NCBI GenBank assembly: GCA_023213315.1
Contig: JAKCPI010031608.1
Coordinates: 30,385 to 94,384, forward strand
Direction: 5' to 3'
Source of the DNA: Euborellia annulipes
Taxonomy: Eukaryota; Arthropoda; Insecta; Dermaptera; Anisolabididae
Length of the DNA: 64,000 nt
Part shown: positions 20,337-31,596 of the stretch, piece by piece
How the letters are laid out: each line of letters begins with the position of its first letter
How positions within the stretch are numbered: the stretch's first letter is position 1
Made by a program: the position numbers and the translations under genes
Notes under the pieces: generated by a model
What the model was told of the DNA's origin: nothing
Seen by the model: only the letters and a program-made list of their open reading frames with translations
The model's database searches: none

Positions 20337-20968
20337 GGGGCTACAGGAGCAAAGATATTACGCATGTTTTTCCCCATAAGATGGCGTTGTGTGTCATAAA
20401 AAGTATGCCCAAAAAATCAAGTAATTCAAAAATTTGTCACGAGATGTCAGAATGGTAGCTAATAATATTTAATGCATTTGGTTGATTTTCATTGATCTTT
20501 TAACAATAAATACTTTATAAATGTTATTATATATTATGTATCTTTTATAAAAACATAAAAATATATAAATATAGGCCAGATATAGGTTAATACTATATCG
20601 GCTGTTAGACTAGCCTGCCATCTATTGCAAGAATGCTGAACTAATTTGACAGATGGTTTTTAAATAAATCATCTAAGCTTATTTTAAAAATTTCTTAATT
20701 AATATGTGATTAATAATAACAATAAATTCATTTTTAAATTTAAAAAAAATTAAAGATTATTGGGACAGATTGTTTTTTTTGTATTTGCTTGATAACAAAA
20801 AAATAAATTACGATAATTTTTTAATAAATCATTAAAAAAATTATAGCTCGATGTCCCAATAATCTCTTATGAATTTAATTCATTTTAAAAAAAACCCGCA
20901 TTGAAAAATTCCTTATAATAGTCTAGTTTTTTTTTTAAAGTTTAGACGCCGCTCCTGAACCCCCTTAT
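20337..20968 (-). mobile_element. Family E element, copy 1
   Basis: Ends GGGGCTACAGGAGC (left) and GCTCCTGAACCCCC (right) are imperfect inverted repeats, each next to TTAT. The interior holds AGACTAGCCTGCCATCTATT and TGGGACA...TGTCCCAATAATCT. Related copies: 28333-28960, 34109-34685, 37325-40745 and a fragment at 51190-51310. No coding frame; superfamily unknown. Confidence 0.65.
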
Positions 20969-21165
20969 TGAGATGAGATTTGGTATAGTTATAGTACTAA
21001 ATGGTCATGAGAAGATCTTAAAACCAGAGATCCGCAGGAGGCGATAAAAATTGTTTTCTCAGCTTCTTCGCCAAATCTTTTATAATTCAATCTTATTGTT
21101 GAAACAGCTAGAGTGTGTTTTATTGAATGAAGAACAAGGAGGTTTACTCATTTGTGCTGCAGATG

Positions 21166-21438
21166 CAAGGGCGGGGGTGGGTAAAGGGGGTAATTACCCC
21201 CCCCCCCCCCCGCCCTCCGAGATTTGAGAAAAATATTTTTTTTGAGAAAAAAATTGTATTTTTAATATAAAATTTCAAAAACTAATACTTAAAAATTTGA
21301 TTTGTATATATATTCTGGTAAACAAGTACAGAATGCAGCTTTAAATTAATGATTATAATAAAAAATTGTGTGCTGTGCGACCAGTCACACTAGATTATTA
21401 CCCCCCCCCCCCGAGAAACTCCTCAGGATCCGCCACTG
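21166..21438 (-). mobile_element. hAT-type MITE, relative of 8588-8850
   Basis: Ends CAAGGGCGGGGGTGG and GGATCCGCCACTG, with TGCAGATG at 21158-21165 and 21439-21446 as an exact 8-bp target duplication. The interior again contains the family A hairpin arm (GTGCTGTGCGACCAGTCACA at about 21370) and C-runs, in inverse orientation to 8588-8850. Confidence 0.9.
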
Positions 21439-21498
21439 TGCAGATGTTAGTGCAAGGTGAAGAATCTGACCATCATCAGGCCTATGATCAAAGAATAA

Positions 21499-22145
21499 AG
21501 GCTCTAACAGACAGAACGCGAAATTCGCGTCGCTCAGGCTACGCGCGTATTTCGCGGCGAAAGGCGTTTTTGCTAAGCCACACAGGAAGCGTAATCTGGG
21601 CGTACGATCCGGTATTGTGTATATGTTTCAACAACCTTTATTTAATGAATTTATAAATATTTTATAAATAAAGTATTATATTACGAAAGAAATAGAATAT
21701 CATTGGAAAATTAGATTTTATTTAAATCTTATTTTATTAATGATAACTTTGATTAAATATTTTTCGAGGCTTGTAAATTAGAATAAGATAATACTATTCA
21801 ATTACCTCGATTCGGACTTTTTACTAATCATAGATTGGCTGCCAACAAAAAACATATTTTATTATTCACTTTTATTTAGTTAGAGGCGAAAAAACAAGTG
21901 TTTTTAACTCTATAAGTTTTTTTATTTCATTACTCATCTTGATGATTCGCCTGTTCGCGCGAAGGAGTTGTAATTTTGTACAACTCGAAAAAGCTGTCGC
22001 GCGAAAGAGAGCGTTTACGCCGCGTAAGTTCGCCCCCTGTGTGACGGGGATGATACAGTCTTGCCTTATACAACATTTCGCGGCCTTTCGCGGCGTTGAA
22101 AAAACGCCAAGCGACGCGAATTTCGCGTTCTGTCTGTTAGAGCCT
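21499..22145. mobile_element. Harbinger-like MITE with 37-bp inverted repeats
   Basis: The TIRs at 21499-21535 and 22109-22145 are exact inverses (AGGCTCTAACAGACAGAACG inward to GCGAAATTCGCGTCGC), flanked by TAA on both sides (21496-21498, 22146-22148). A 3-bp TWA target duplication is the PIF/Harbinger hallmark. CG-rich subterminal segments (TTTCGCGGCGAAAGGCG / CGCGGCCTTTCGCGGCG) contrast with the AT-rich centre. The open frames near the ends (21366-21656, 21939-22148) follow the TIR composition and show no clear transposase motif. Confidence 0.85.
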
Positions 22146-22273
22146 TAAGACAAAGCAGTCATAAACGAGTCCACGTCAAATCAACACAGTTTTTAACCTC
22201 CCCATCTCAGATTTCTATGAAATTAGGGTCAATAGAGAACATAGTCGTAGCCAGGGGAGGGGTTTGGGGGTTC

Positions 22274-23001
22274 AACTCATGGGACCCTAGCCTTGACTAG
22301 ATATTTAAGCTTTATAATCTATATATATAAAAATGAAATGGGAAAAATGTATGTATGTATGTAAATATGTATGTATATGTTCTATAGAAATCCACAATTT
22401 TCAATGAATCCATTTGAAATTAAGTACACCTATAATACATGGCTCTGGGAGTAACGTAGTAATAATTTGAATCTCTTAAATATTTTGCAAAATTAATTAT
22501 AATGAAATTTCTTCAATATGGGAACACAAAATCAACAAGTTGGCTAGAAATTAGAGAGCGTCCATTGTGCTGTGTGAACCAGCTTCCTACCTGACTATGG
22601 GCTGGGGGTGGGGGCTACGCAGCAGTTGAAAAACGAAGAGAGGTGACTGACCCTTTAAACAGTCATAAACAGACCCTTTTGTGCTGTTCCCAATCGGTAC
22701 CCTCGCCTCGCTTGAATATAAGATCCTTCCTTAACATCTTAACACTTGCATTGCAACAAGAAATATCCCAAATTGGGAATAAACTTGCTCGCCGAAGGCG
22801 AGCAAGGGGTCCAGGGGCGCAGCCCCCTGGCTAGGCGGAAAGCCCGCCGAAGGCGGGCTTTGCGACTAGTACAATATATATTTCCTATAGGGTAAGAGAA
22901 AGTAAAATATAATAACTCATGGGACCCTAGCCTTGACTAGATATTTAACCTTTATAATACAATATATATTTCCTATAGGGTAAGAGAAAGTAAAATATAA
23001 T
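22274..23001 (+). repeat. 88-bp tandem duplication: one copy filled, one empty
   Basis: Copy 1 is 22274-22317 plus 22870-22913, split by the Helitron. Copy 2 is 22914-23001, uninterrupted. They differ by one base (TTTAAGC versus TTTAACC) in the part compared. The right half carries the family A start GGTAAGAGAAAGTAAAATAT. Confidence 0.9.
22318..22869 (+). mobile_element. Complete 552-bp non-autonomous Helitron
   Basis: Begins A|TCTATATATATAAAAATG and ends with the hairpin GCCCGCCGAAGGCGGGC, a 7-base spacer and CTAG|T. Both termini and the A/T insertion dinucleotide match canonical Helitrons. The empty site TTTATAA|TACAATA next door (22957/22958) shows insertion without target duplication. 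A second GC-rich hairpin (GGTCCAGGGGC...GCCCCCTGG) lies at about 22809-22831. No Rep or helicase sequence. The (GTAT)n run at 22349-22379 lies near the 5' end. Confidence 0.92.
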
Positions 23002-23126
23002 AATTTATTCTAGCTAAAAAAAAGAAAAAAAACCAAAATGATTTATAAATACCCGAAAATAATCTTAAATTTTTCAAATTTTTGAAAAATTAGTTTCAAA
23101 CTTGACCACTTCCAATTCATAAGTAA

Positions 23127-23215
23127 AAATCTGGTGTGACTGGTCGCACTCTTGCCAAAGGGTAAGAGAAAGTTGTGTACTGTGCTTGTCACACCAGATT
23201 TTTTTGTGTCGAGAT
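23127..23215. repeat. Family A hairpin, solitary
   Basis: AAAATCTGGTGTGACTGGTC ... GGTAAGAGAAAGTTGTGTAC ... GTCACACCAGATTTTTT: both arms are present, with part of the loop deleted. No family A body follows. Confidence 0.75.
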
Positions 23216-23438
23216 AAATATAGTTGCTCTTAGTAGGCCCTAGTTAAGTTCCAAACTTTACCACGCTATTCATAGATGGCGTGACCACGTGATTCATAGA
23301 TGACGCTGAGCTACGAATGCTTTCACATCAGTAAAGTGTACTACAAACGATTTCTACGAAAAATTCCACTGATATACTTTTTAAAGAGCATCTCATATGG
23401 GGATTTAACATTGGCTCTATGAAAGGAAGTGCCGGAAA

Positions 23439-23693
23439 CAGTGGCGTAGCGAGCTTAACTCGCGCTCTGGGCACAATACCTTTATAGCTTCTCCCCCTCC
23501 CCCCTCCATTCGAAAACTATACAATATTATATGTAAAATATACAAAATTAATATATTACACTGGCACTAAATTTAAAATATATTTTCCAGAAATCAATTA
23601 TAATAAAAATAAAAATTATCCAGCAAGTTTTTATTTTGCGGACCATTTGACGCCCCTTTGTGGGCATGATGCCCCCTCCTCGCTACGCCCGTG
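23439..23693. mobile_element. hAT-type MITE
   Basis: Ends CAGTGGCGTAGCGAG and CTCGCTACGCCCGTG are inverted repeats. Flanks GCCGGAAA (23431-23438) and GCCTGAAA (23694-23701) form an 8-bp duplication with one mismatch. The 255-bp interior is non-coding. Confidence 0.85.
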
Positions 23694-23701
23694 GCCTGAA
23701 A

Positions 23702-24657
23702 ATGAATTTGAAAAATAGTAAAACAATTTTCACGAAAAATTTTACTGATATACTTTTTAAAGAGCCTCTAAAGAATAGTTGATTTATGAATCTTAATCAA
23801 AATCGTTATAGCCAATTTTTAGAAAATCGAATAAAACAAAAAAAAGATATTTTGAGCAATTTCCGTAATATAAAATTTCCCCCTTCTATGATTTCCTAAT
23901 TAGGATGGACTAGGATGAGAGTTATTGTACCTTCCTTCTCTATCTCTTTATCCACAGTATGACGTCATCATCGTCTTATCTCATTTCAGAGAGGGGGGAT
24001 AAAATAAGAAGAGAGAGAAAATCCTCTCTCTTCGAGCAAATGGCAAACATCGATCGTAAAATCTCCCTCTCTAAGATTAAAATAGGGAAGAGGGATTTAG
24101 TCAATGATGAAATTTAATTTATCTTAACTCAAGTGGCCCCCTCTCTCTCTTTCGGTTAGAGTTATTAACGAAAATTGTTAATTAATTCTAAGCCCATGAT
24201 CATCTCATCGTATATTTGTGCATGTTAAAAATTTATTAATTAATTTTTAATGCAAAATATTCTGGCATTAGGTCTGAGGATGACTAAATAAATAAATAAA
24301 TAAATAAATATGCATGTGTTCAGATGTTAAGAAAGGCTGTTGAGTTCAAGCTAGGGTACCGGCTGGGGACAGCAAAAGGGTCTATTACTACTCTATTCTT
24401 TTTTATTTTCAACTGGTTGTGTAGCTCCTCCCACAGCCCTAGTCGTATACCTGGAAAGCTGGGACTCGGAGCTACAAACTTCCTCTCTAATTTCCAAGTC
24501 AACTTCCTTTTTTAAAGAAATTACAACATTTAATTATTTTAATTTTTAATTCTTATAACTATATACGTTAATGTATAGAGATAAATGATAATTATCGTGT
24601 GAAAAATTAGAAATTTTAATGTGAAAAACGCCCGCTGCTATTTTTTTTTTTTTTTTT
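23702..24657. other. Spacer with family A remnants
   Basis: ACTGATATACTTTTTAAAGA at about 23745 and AAAATCGTTATAGCCAATTT at about 23800 recall the family A body; similar text is at 23370. (AAAT)n at about 24284-24311. Frames at 24320-24515 on both strands lack domains. Confidence 0.4.
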
Positions 24658-25088
24658 AAGCGAAACTTTTATTTGATCCTGGCAAATTTTTTTGCTCTTC
24701 TATCAGCATGTCGCGTTACAAGCAGTGACGTCAAAGGGCGTGAGGCTACAAGCCATGACGTCACAAGCCGCGACGACAAAAATAGGAAAGTTGAAATTTA
24801 ATATATATGACGAATTATAAAAAAATAATTGTGAGATTTAATTATTCAATTTATAAATATAATTTTTAAAATATTTTAAAATGATTCAAATCTTCAATTA
24901 CTAAATAAATATTGTTCTCAGTTTTTAACATGCATCTATTGATTTCCCATTTTCCAATTATTAAGTTAAGATTAAAAACGCGATTTTAATACCTTTAATT
25001 GAATAATTTTCTGAAAATTTTCATTTAAACGCCTACGATCAGAAAAAAAGTTTCACTTGCATTGTGGTTTCATAAAACCACACAATGA
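24658..25088 (+). mobile_element. Family D element, copy 5
   Basis: Near full length, from AAGCGAAACTTTTATTTGATC to the CACACAATGA terminus. The minisatellite is four exact 15-bp units at 24716-24730, 24731-24745, 24746-24760 and 24761-24775. Confidence 0.85.
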
Positions 25089-25976
25089 TTTTTTTGACTA
25101 TTGTTTTAGGAATTATAATTTTTTTTTTATGCTTTGATGAGTGGACTCAAGCTTGGAAAGTATGACCATGACCTTCCCTATGGTCTAAATACGTGGAGAT
25201 AATCATTTTGGTTTCACATTTCCCAGATGATAAATAGATTCCATTAATACGTAATGAGTGGCGGGTGGTGATAAAAAAAAGAGACCATTTATACAACATC
25301 ATCATCATCAGCATCATCGTTGTCAAGTTGATCGTCCGTCAAGGTGTGCATGCTTTAATTTGCATGTCGTCACAAACTGTCAGTCAAAATTGCCGACACG
25401 TCTAAAAAAGACCTGCCTATCCCACGTTTGTTATATTATTATTATTATTATTTTTTTTATTAAAATATTCCATATAAATATCTGATCCTCACACTGCACG
25501 GTTGTTGTCAAATTGTTTTCAACTATGCTCCCTTCTTTGGGGTTTTCTTATTAATTAATTTAAAATTTTTTATATTAAACTAAGAACTTTAAATCACTTT
25601 TTTGAAAAATGAAATATAAATTAAAAATACCCTCGTAAAATTCTCTATTGAAAAAAAAGTCCATGAAAATCCGTCAAGTAGTTCCGGAGTTAACTCTTTT
25701 ACAAATGAAAAGAAATAAAATCTCACAATTATTATTCTATAATTAATCTTATATTTAATAAATTTTAAATTTCGAATTTTTATCATTTATAGAAATTCAT
25801 GGCAAATAATTATGAGACATTTTTCTGAAATTGTTAACAAAATAAAATGCAACAATCAGAGATTACGTAATAATAATGAATTAATTATTTAATAAATAAT
25901 AGAGATAAAAAATTAATTCTAATTATTAATTAAATTTTTAAAAAGAGAAATTCTCTATTCATACAAAATGTAATAA
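25089..25976. other. No gene seen
   Basis: Contains a (CAT)n-like stretch at 25297-25320 and (TTA)n at 25433-25451. The 75-codon frame at 25258-25485 (His-rich from the CAT repeats) is not supported. Confidence 0.4.
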
Positions 25977-26991
25977 TTAAAATTTAATAATCATTAAAAT
26001 TATAGATTGTGGGAAGATCTCTGAAACTATTTTAATGTTCTTTAGATTACTGTCGTAGTTACCAATTAGGCGAGAGATGAGCATGACATCGTTCCAGAGC
26101 CTTCTAGCTTCTAAGCTTTCAAGTGAGTCCTTAAGATTGGAAACGCTCATACTGTCCCGACCCTTTAACCTACAAGTGGCATGTTTCACAAATTTATTTT
26201 GCGCCCTCTCAACTACCAACTTGTGCACCGCATAGTAAGGAGACCAAACCACACTGCAATATTCCAAAATCGGCCTAATTAAAGAGGTGCACAATAATCT
26301 ATAGGTGTTAATTCGAGTGAAAGGTCTAGCACTCCTCAGTCTCCGGAAACCTCTGGAGACCATAAAGTCTATATGGAAGCTGAAGGACAATCTAGCATCA
26401 AGCATAACCCCAAAGTCTTTAATCAATTCCACTCTTTCCAAGACGGTGGTGGAAATTTTATACGCATACTCAATTGTACCCAGTTTGCAAGAGAAGGAGA
26501 GACAACTTTACATTTTTCAATATTCAAATTCATTTAGTTGTTATCGCACCAAGAGACCAGAGAATCCAAACCACACTGCAAAGTCAAGCAATCATCACCA
26601 CTATATAAATTTTCAGATCGTCGGCATACAGAATGAACTTAATACCAGAAATCGATCTCAACACATCCGTTACATCGTTTAAACAACAGCGGACCTATAT
26701 GAGAACCCTGTGGGAACACCGAAGTGCACGTCTATAACCTCGGAAGTCGTAGATTTCAGTTTTGCTATCAACTTTCTTCCAATATTATAAGACTTGGGCC
26801 AATTTAATAAAGCACCATTCTATGTCATGATTCACCTTGTCAAAGGCCTTTGAAAAATCTGTGTAGATCACATCAATTTGATACATATCACCAAAAGCCT
26901 CGAAAATATCATGATATAGCACAAGCAAGTTGGTCTCGGTTGTTCTACCCTTAGTAAAACCATGCTGTTCAGGCACAATGGTGCTCATTAA

Positions 26992-27664
26992 GGCCGGTAT
27001 CACACGGTGGCGCAACCAGTGGCGACACCGTGGTTACCGCAGCAACCAAACCGAGCAACCAATCAGGCAACCAAGAGAAACACCAGCAGTGCTGCTCATT
27101 TTAAAAATCTGATCTCAAATTCAATTTGCAATATGGACGTTGAAGAGGTAGCACTGCTCTTACATGTACCACGAAGAATGCTGGAGAAAAAGAGGAAATT
27201 TTGGATACATCCTTTTGTTGCCGATCGTTTGATAACTGGAGTATTTACAACCTTGTACGATGATTTGCGAAAGTATCCTAACAAATTTTTTTAACTATGT
27301 GCGGATGTCAATCGCGTCATTCGTTTGATGAAGTGAAGATCTGCTCTGAATTTTTATGATAAATCTTTCTGTATCGAAACTCATGATGAAAACGCACGGA
27401 AAAACAGGTCCTTTCACTAGCGGTTGCCATCGACTGGTGTCCGAGTGAGTGAAGCGCCGTATAATTCTATACATTTGACTGGTGGCGCCACCACAGCGGT
27501 GGAGACGCCAGTAGGATGTACGGACACTGCACGGCTGGTGGTGCAACCAAATTTGTGGAGCAACCAATCCGACACCAAGTGAGATATGCTCCATATGCTT
27601 ACGTGTATTCTGAGTTGTGTCGCAACTGGTTGCGCCACTCTGGTGTCCCAGTTTGATACCGGCC
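26992..27664 (+). mobile_element. PIF/Harbinger deletion derivative
   Basis: TIR GGCCGGTATCA at 26992 and TGATACCGGCC ending 27664. TAA flanks at 26989-26991 and 27665-27667, the 3-bp TWA duplication of PIF/Harbinger. The subterminal regions are rich in GGCGCAACCAG/CTGGTTGCGCC-like pieces. Removing it rejoins the LINE frame (...YDTVHFQ with MSTIVPEQHGF). It keeps a short transposase-like N-terminal frame but no catalytic region. Confidence 0.9.
27133..27294 (+). pseudogene. Harbinger nuclease N-terminal remnant
   Basis: Start at MDVEEVALLL, then RKFWIHPFVADR and GVFTTLYDDLRKYPNKFF before a stop. PIF/Harbinger (HARBI1-like) nucleases begin with a segment like R.FWV.P....R...G.F..L...L..DP.KF..Y.RM, which this matches up to the break. 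All catalytic DDE residues are missing, so it cannot be a nuclease. It lies inside the TIR-bounded element above. Confidence 0.7.
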
Positions 27665-27778
27665 TAACTGAAAGTGGACTGTATCGTAGAACAATCCCTT
27701 CATTATTTTTGCCAGGGTGGACTGTAATGTAATAGGCCTAATATTTTCTAAATTTTGTCTCCCTCCACTCTTATAAAT

Positions 27779-28332
27779 AGATCTAACATAACTGTATTGG
27801 AGAGTTATTTTCAAAAAAAAGAAAACTTTTCGGGGGGGGGGATTATGAAGTTTTAGGCGCTGGCAGCTTCGCACTTGTAGCTAGTTTCCATATAAGAAAT
27901 AAACAAAAGCGACTCTCTAATTATTTCCCATCAAGAGCACGGAGGGTGGCTTTTCTTGAGATGAGGGAATAAAAAAATAAATAAATAAATAATTAAACGA
28001 AGAATTTAAAATATAAAAGAGTAATAAAAGAAAAAAAAAAGTAATAAAAAATTTTAATTATTTCCATAAATGTTTTTATCTTTAAAGTTAATTATCAAAA
28101 AAAAAGAGGAGGGGCGAGCAAATGGGGGAGGGGTGGGATTTTAATACTACTGTCAAAGAAAATTTGTTTTTCGTTTTTATTCATATACTCTCTGGTTTTT
28201 ATTGTTTCCTTATATTTATAAATGTGAAAATGTTTTTATTGTTTTGTTAGATGCTCTTTTTACTAACCAACCGAGGAGTGAGAAAATTGCAAGAACAGAG
28301 TTACAAAACTTTCCTAGTTTTTTTTTTCTATT
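27779..28332. other. No gene seen
   Basis: Contains a G-run at 27832-27840, (AAAT)n at about 27970-27990 and A-rich sequence. Confidence 0.45.
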
Positions 28333-28960
28333 AAACAGGCTTCAGGAGGCCACCTCGAATCTTTGGTCCTCAAATACTAAGGCATTTTAAAGCATATTTT
28401 TATGCAGTTTTTTTTTTAAATGAATTAAATTCGTGAGCATTTTACTTAATAGAAAGCTTTTTTTTTTAAATTATAATTAATTAAAAAATAACGAAAATTA
28501 TTTTTTTTTATATATATTTATAGAAAATGCAAAAAACGTTCTATTATGAAAATCGTAATTTATATTTAAATCTAAAAATGTAAAATTCATTAATATCCAA
28601 CCTAGAATAATTAAATCAATTGATGACAAAATAAAAAATAAATTTTGAATTTTTCTTTAAAAAAAAAAAAACGACTTAATAGTTCAGCAATCTTACAAAA
28701 GATGGCAGGCTAGTCTAAGATCACCTATAAGTCTATATTTTTATACTGTTGTAAATGATATTTATAAACTATTCTTTATTTAAAAGATGAACGAAAAATC
28801 GACCAAATGCATGAAATTAAATTAAATATACCCGATAGCTACCATCCTGCCATCTGTTGGCAAAATTTCGTGAGAGTTGTGTTCTTGGCTCACTCCTCAA
28901 GACCCTTAACGCCATCTCTTGGCAAAAACATGCAAACAGCTTTACCTCCTAAAACCTTAA
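28333..28960 (+). mobile_element. Family E element, copy 2 (subfamily 2)
   Basis: Starts TTCAGGAGGCCACC and ends TTACCTCCTAAAACC, loosely inverted. Shares AAAATTCATTAATATCYAAC, GGCAGGCTAGTCTA and CATCTCTTGGCAAAAACATG with other copies. It lines up with both halves of the interrupted copy 4 (37325-40745). Confidence 0.7.
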
Positions 28961-29084
28961 TATCATTCCTATATTTATAAATAATAGACAAAAATGAAAA
29001 AAAAAATTGATTATACCATGTTAGATTAATAATTTAATTTTTAATTCTCATTTAGAATCTAAAACTATTCACTTGACGGATATT

Positions 29085-29665
29085 TTTACTTTCTCTTACC
29101 TCTATATATCTGTTAAATATATATAAAGAGAAGGTATTGGACTCATGTCAAAAATTCGATGTTGAGATTTTGACTGAAATACACATTTTGAGGTCGACTG
29201 AATCCAAAAAAGTGATTTTAACGACATGGTCTCTCTGTCTGTGTGTTAAATTTTAAGCATTAAGGAATTGAGCTATGAAATTGAAACTTTATATTTAAGT
29301 TAAACACCCGCCTGAGGCATGGAAATAAGCTTTTAATCAAAATCGGCCAAAGAGTACTAGAACTTTACTGATGTACTTTTTCAGTTTTTTTCGATTTTCT
29401 TAAAATTTTTTTCAACGATTTTGATTAAAATTCAAAAAGCAATTATTTTTAAGATACTCTTTAAAATCTATATTCTCATTTTGCCATTGAAATCTTTTGA
29501 AGACTACTTTACTCTTGTGCTTCATAGGAAAGATAGGAGAAATGGTTGCCATGGTAACAAAATATAAATAAACAAATAGTTTATAAATTTTTCAAATTCA
29601 AATGTACCGTACTAAATATATCACGACACAAAAAATCTGGTGCGACCAGTCACACCAGATTTTGT
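29085..29665 (+). mobile_element. Family A element, near full length
   Basis: From TTTACTTTCTCTTACCTCTA to CTGGTGCGACCAGTCACACC. Body blocks are in order. The terminal hairpin has been reduced to a 20-bp palindrome, CTGGTGCGACCAGTCACACCAG-like, probably by deletion of the inner arms. Confidence 0.75.
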
Positions 29666-29751
29666 GATTTATAATAATGTTTATATTGTGTTAATTGTAA
29701 TAATTTTTTGTTATTTCTATAGTATTTAAAAATTCTTTTCTTTTTTTTCAG

Positions 29752-29810
29752 GATATGGATTCTTATGCCACATGACACGCCAAACGCCGCAATGCTTCAG
29801 AAGCATTAAG
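29752..29810 (+). other. Candidate host exon (59 bp), protein unknown
   Basis: Preceded by a strong polypyrimidine tract and acceptor (TCTTTTCTTTTTTTTCAG ending 29751) and followed by AAG|GTACAG at 29811. One frame is open across it: YGFLCHMTRQTPQCFRSIK. It starts after two bases (phase-1 acceptor) and ends on a codon boundary. The other two frames contain stops. GC content is well above the flanks and the segment is not repeated in the window. I do not recognise the peptide. The donor is only moderate, and a 59-bp frame can be open by chance. Confidence 0.35.
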
Positions 29811-30742
29811 GTACAGTAATTGACAAAATTTGTTAGTAGCTATTTTTTTTTTTTAAATTTGTACAAAGTGAGAAGAGGAATTCCGGCATAAGAGAGACAG
29901 AGAGAGAGACATAAATTAATATTCATGTTGGGCTCGAAAGTTTACTGATTCCTCTTTGGTTAATTAAATATAAAAGCAGCTTTATATTATTGTATGTAGG
30001 CTGGTTGGCCAACTACCGGTCACAACAGTTCTGGTGTCCGGTCTGGTCTGGTTGAATAAAGCCCAGGTGAATAAAAGCTAAGCCACACGTGAAAAGAGCA
30101 AACTCAATTGAGAAAATGTTTTACACAACAACAACAACCAAATCTAATATAAAATAACAACAACCTCAAACGAGAATTAACCATGTTATCAACAACAATA
30201 GAGAGCAAAAAAATACATAATTATACACTGTGCGTCAAAAATAACGTAACACTTTGTTTCTTCTCAAGATTACAATTTAAATAAAACAAAGACAAAAATG
30301 TCTTGGCGTTAATAAACATTTTTGTCTTTGTTTTATTTAAATTGTAATTATTTATTAAAATGCATAGGCCGGCTTGTCGCACGGTCTGACGCCTGTTGAA
30401 AATATAGAAGGAAGGGACAGACATGTAAAGAACAGTATTGTCAGTCCCAGCTCGGGTAGTTTGTGATCGCCATCCACGTACGCACAAGATGTGGGCCCCT
30501 GAGCAAGAAAAAAAAAATTTATTTCTTATAAAAAAGAAATTAATTGAATCTGTGCATCTTCTAACAAGGATACAATAGACCTATATTGTGCTCTTTGACT
30601 GTCTTTAAAAAAAGAATATAACCAAAAGAGTTAGTATATTAACGAGAAAAAAAAACTGGAAAACTTCAATTAACAAAATAATATTATAAATTTGATTTTG
30701 TTTTGAGATTTTTAAATTTTTATATATAAATGTATTGGGAGG
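29811..30742. other. Intergenic or intronic spacer with hairpin
   Basis: GAGAGAGAG at about 29900 and (ACA)n at 30126-30140. At 30232 CTGTGCGTCAAAAATAACGT resembles a mariner-type end, but no partner end was found. See the separate hairpin at 30269-30348. Confidence 0.4.
30269..30348. repeat. 80-bp perfect hairpin
   Basis: Arms of 32 bp: ATTACAATTTAAATAAAACA continuing GACAAAAATG, and the exact complement, around a 16-base loop TCTTGGCGTTAATAAA. Confidence 0.85.
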
Positions 30743-31596
30743 CAGTGGCGTAACGTACACCCCCGCAATCCCCGTGGGCCGGGCTAAAAAACTGTATCTT
30801 TTATCAAAGTGTTTGCATCAAAGAAAGCAAAAATATAAACCGAGGCGTATCGAGGGGGCGGGGCGAGGGATCGGTCCGTCTCAGGCCCCGAGCCGGCATA
30901 GGCCCCCAAATATTGGGGGGGAATATCCAAATTTTGTCGCCCCCCACGCCTGGCAATAGTCCGAGCTTCTCCGATTATACCGGTATATCTTTAAAAGATT
31001 ATATTTTTGTTACAATATATTATGAAAAATTAATTTAAGCTATGCCCCACTTAAGTATATCTAAAATTCTTATGCCCCCCCCCCCCCCTAACTTATACAT
31101 AATAATTTTCACTATACAAAAATTGAAATGTTCACCAAAAAATCTTGAATAATAAATTTTAAGAAATTATTAAGCAAATAAGTATGTAAATTTTCAAAAC
31201 AAAATGAAATTCAAGGAAATTTTTTTTTTATTAGAGACTAGGGACAAGCGCTCGCTCTGAGTTATGTTTTTTGTAAAATATTTTTCTACATTATTTTAAT
31301 TATATTTGTGATTATTTATTATTGCAATTTAGTGAGATCCTTGCCCAGAGATTCTATATCAGATTCTAAGAGTCACCAGATGATTGACTTAAATTCTGGA
31401 CGAGTTCATTTTTGAATTACCCCCCCCCCCCCTTTAAAAATTGCACCCCTGTGGAGCGACGCTCTACATTGTGAAATAATTTTGTTTTAAACCGAATAGT
31501 TTTTTTTTAGTAACTGAATAAGTAGATTATTCTAAATTTTTTTAAAACCCTTTTCTGCTACTGCGGTCATTTAGTGTTTAGAATTTTGTTAAACAA
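30743..31596. mobile_element. hAT-like left end with C-run-rich debris
   Basis: CAGTGGCGTAACGTACACCC at 30743 is a hAT-type TIR. No matching right end is identified. Further C-runs at about 31077-31088 and 31420-31432 next to TTGCACCCCTG suggest more than one decayed MITE. A 74-codon frame at 30735-30959 begins in the TIR and is not supported as a gene. Confidence 0.35.

Larger units (their letters stand above)
25977..27778 (-). pseudogene. LINE reverse transcriptase, Jockey-like, frameshifted and split
   Basis: Minus-strand order, N to C: YKSGGRQNLENIRPITLQST (about 27770-27690), the interrupting Harbinger derivative, then VPEQHGFTKGRTTETNLL and DVIYTDFSKAFDKVNHD (27010-26830), VPTG then, after a frame change, SHIGPLLF (about 26720-26690), the catalytic ILYADDLKIY (YADD at 26617-26628), a stop and frame change, then GTIEYAYKISTTVLERVELI, FGVMLDARLSF and RPILEYCSVVWSPYY (26490-26200). 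These are RT motifs in the right order for a Jockey-type LINE. At least three frame breaks, stops and the insert show it is dead. No endonuclease domain is visible upstream. Confidence 0.9.

Noticed and set aside
30221..30487. Mariner-like transposase fragment
   Set aside because: A mariner-style end (CTGTGCGTCAAAAATAACGT) is nearby, but the 88-codon minus frame shows no helix-turn-helix or DDD motif and includes the 80-bp hairpin.
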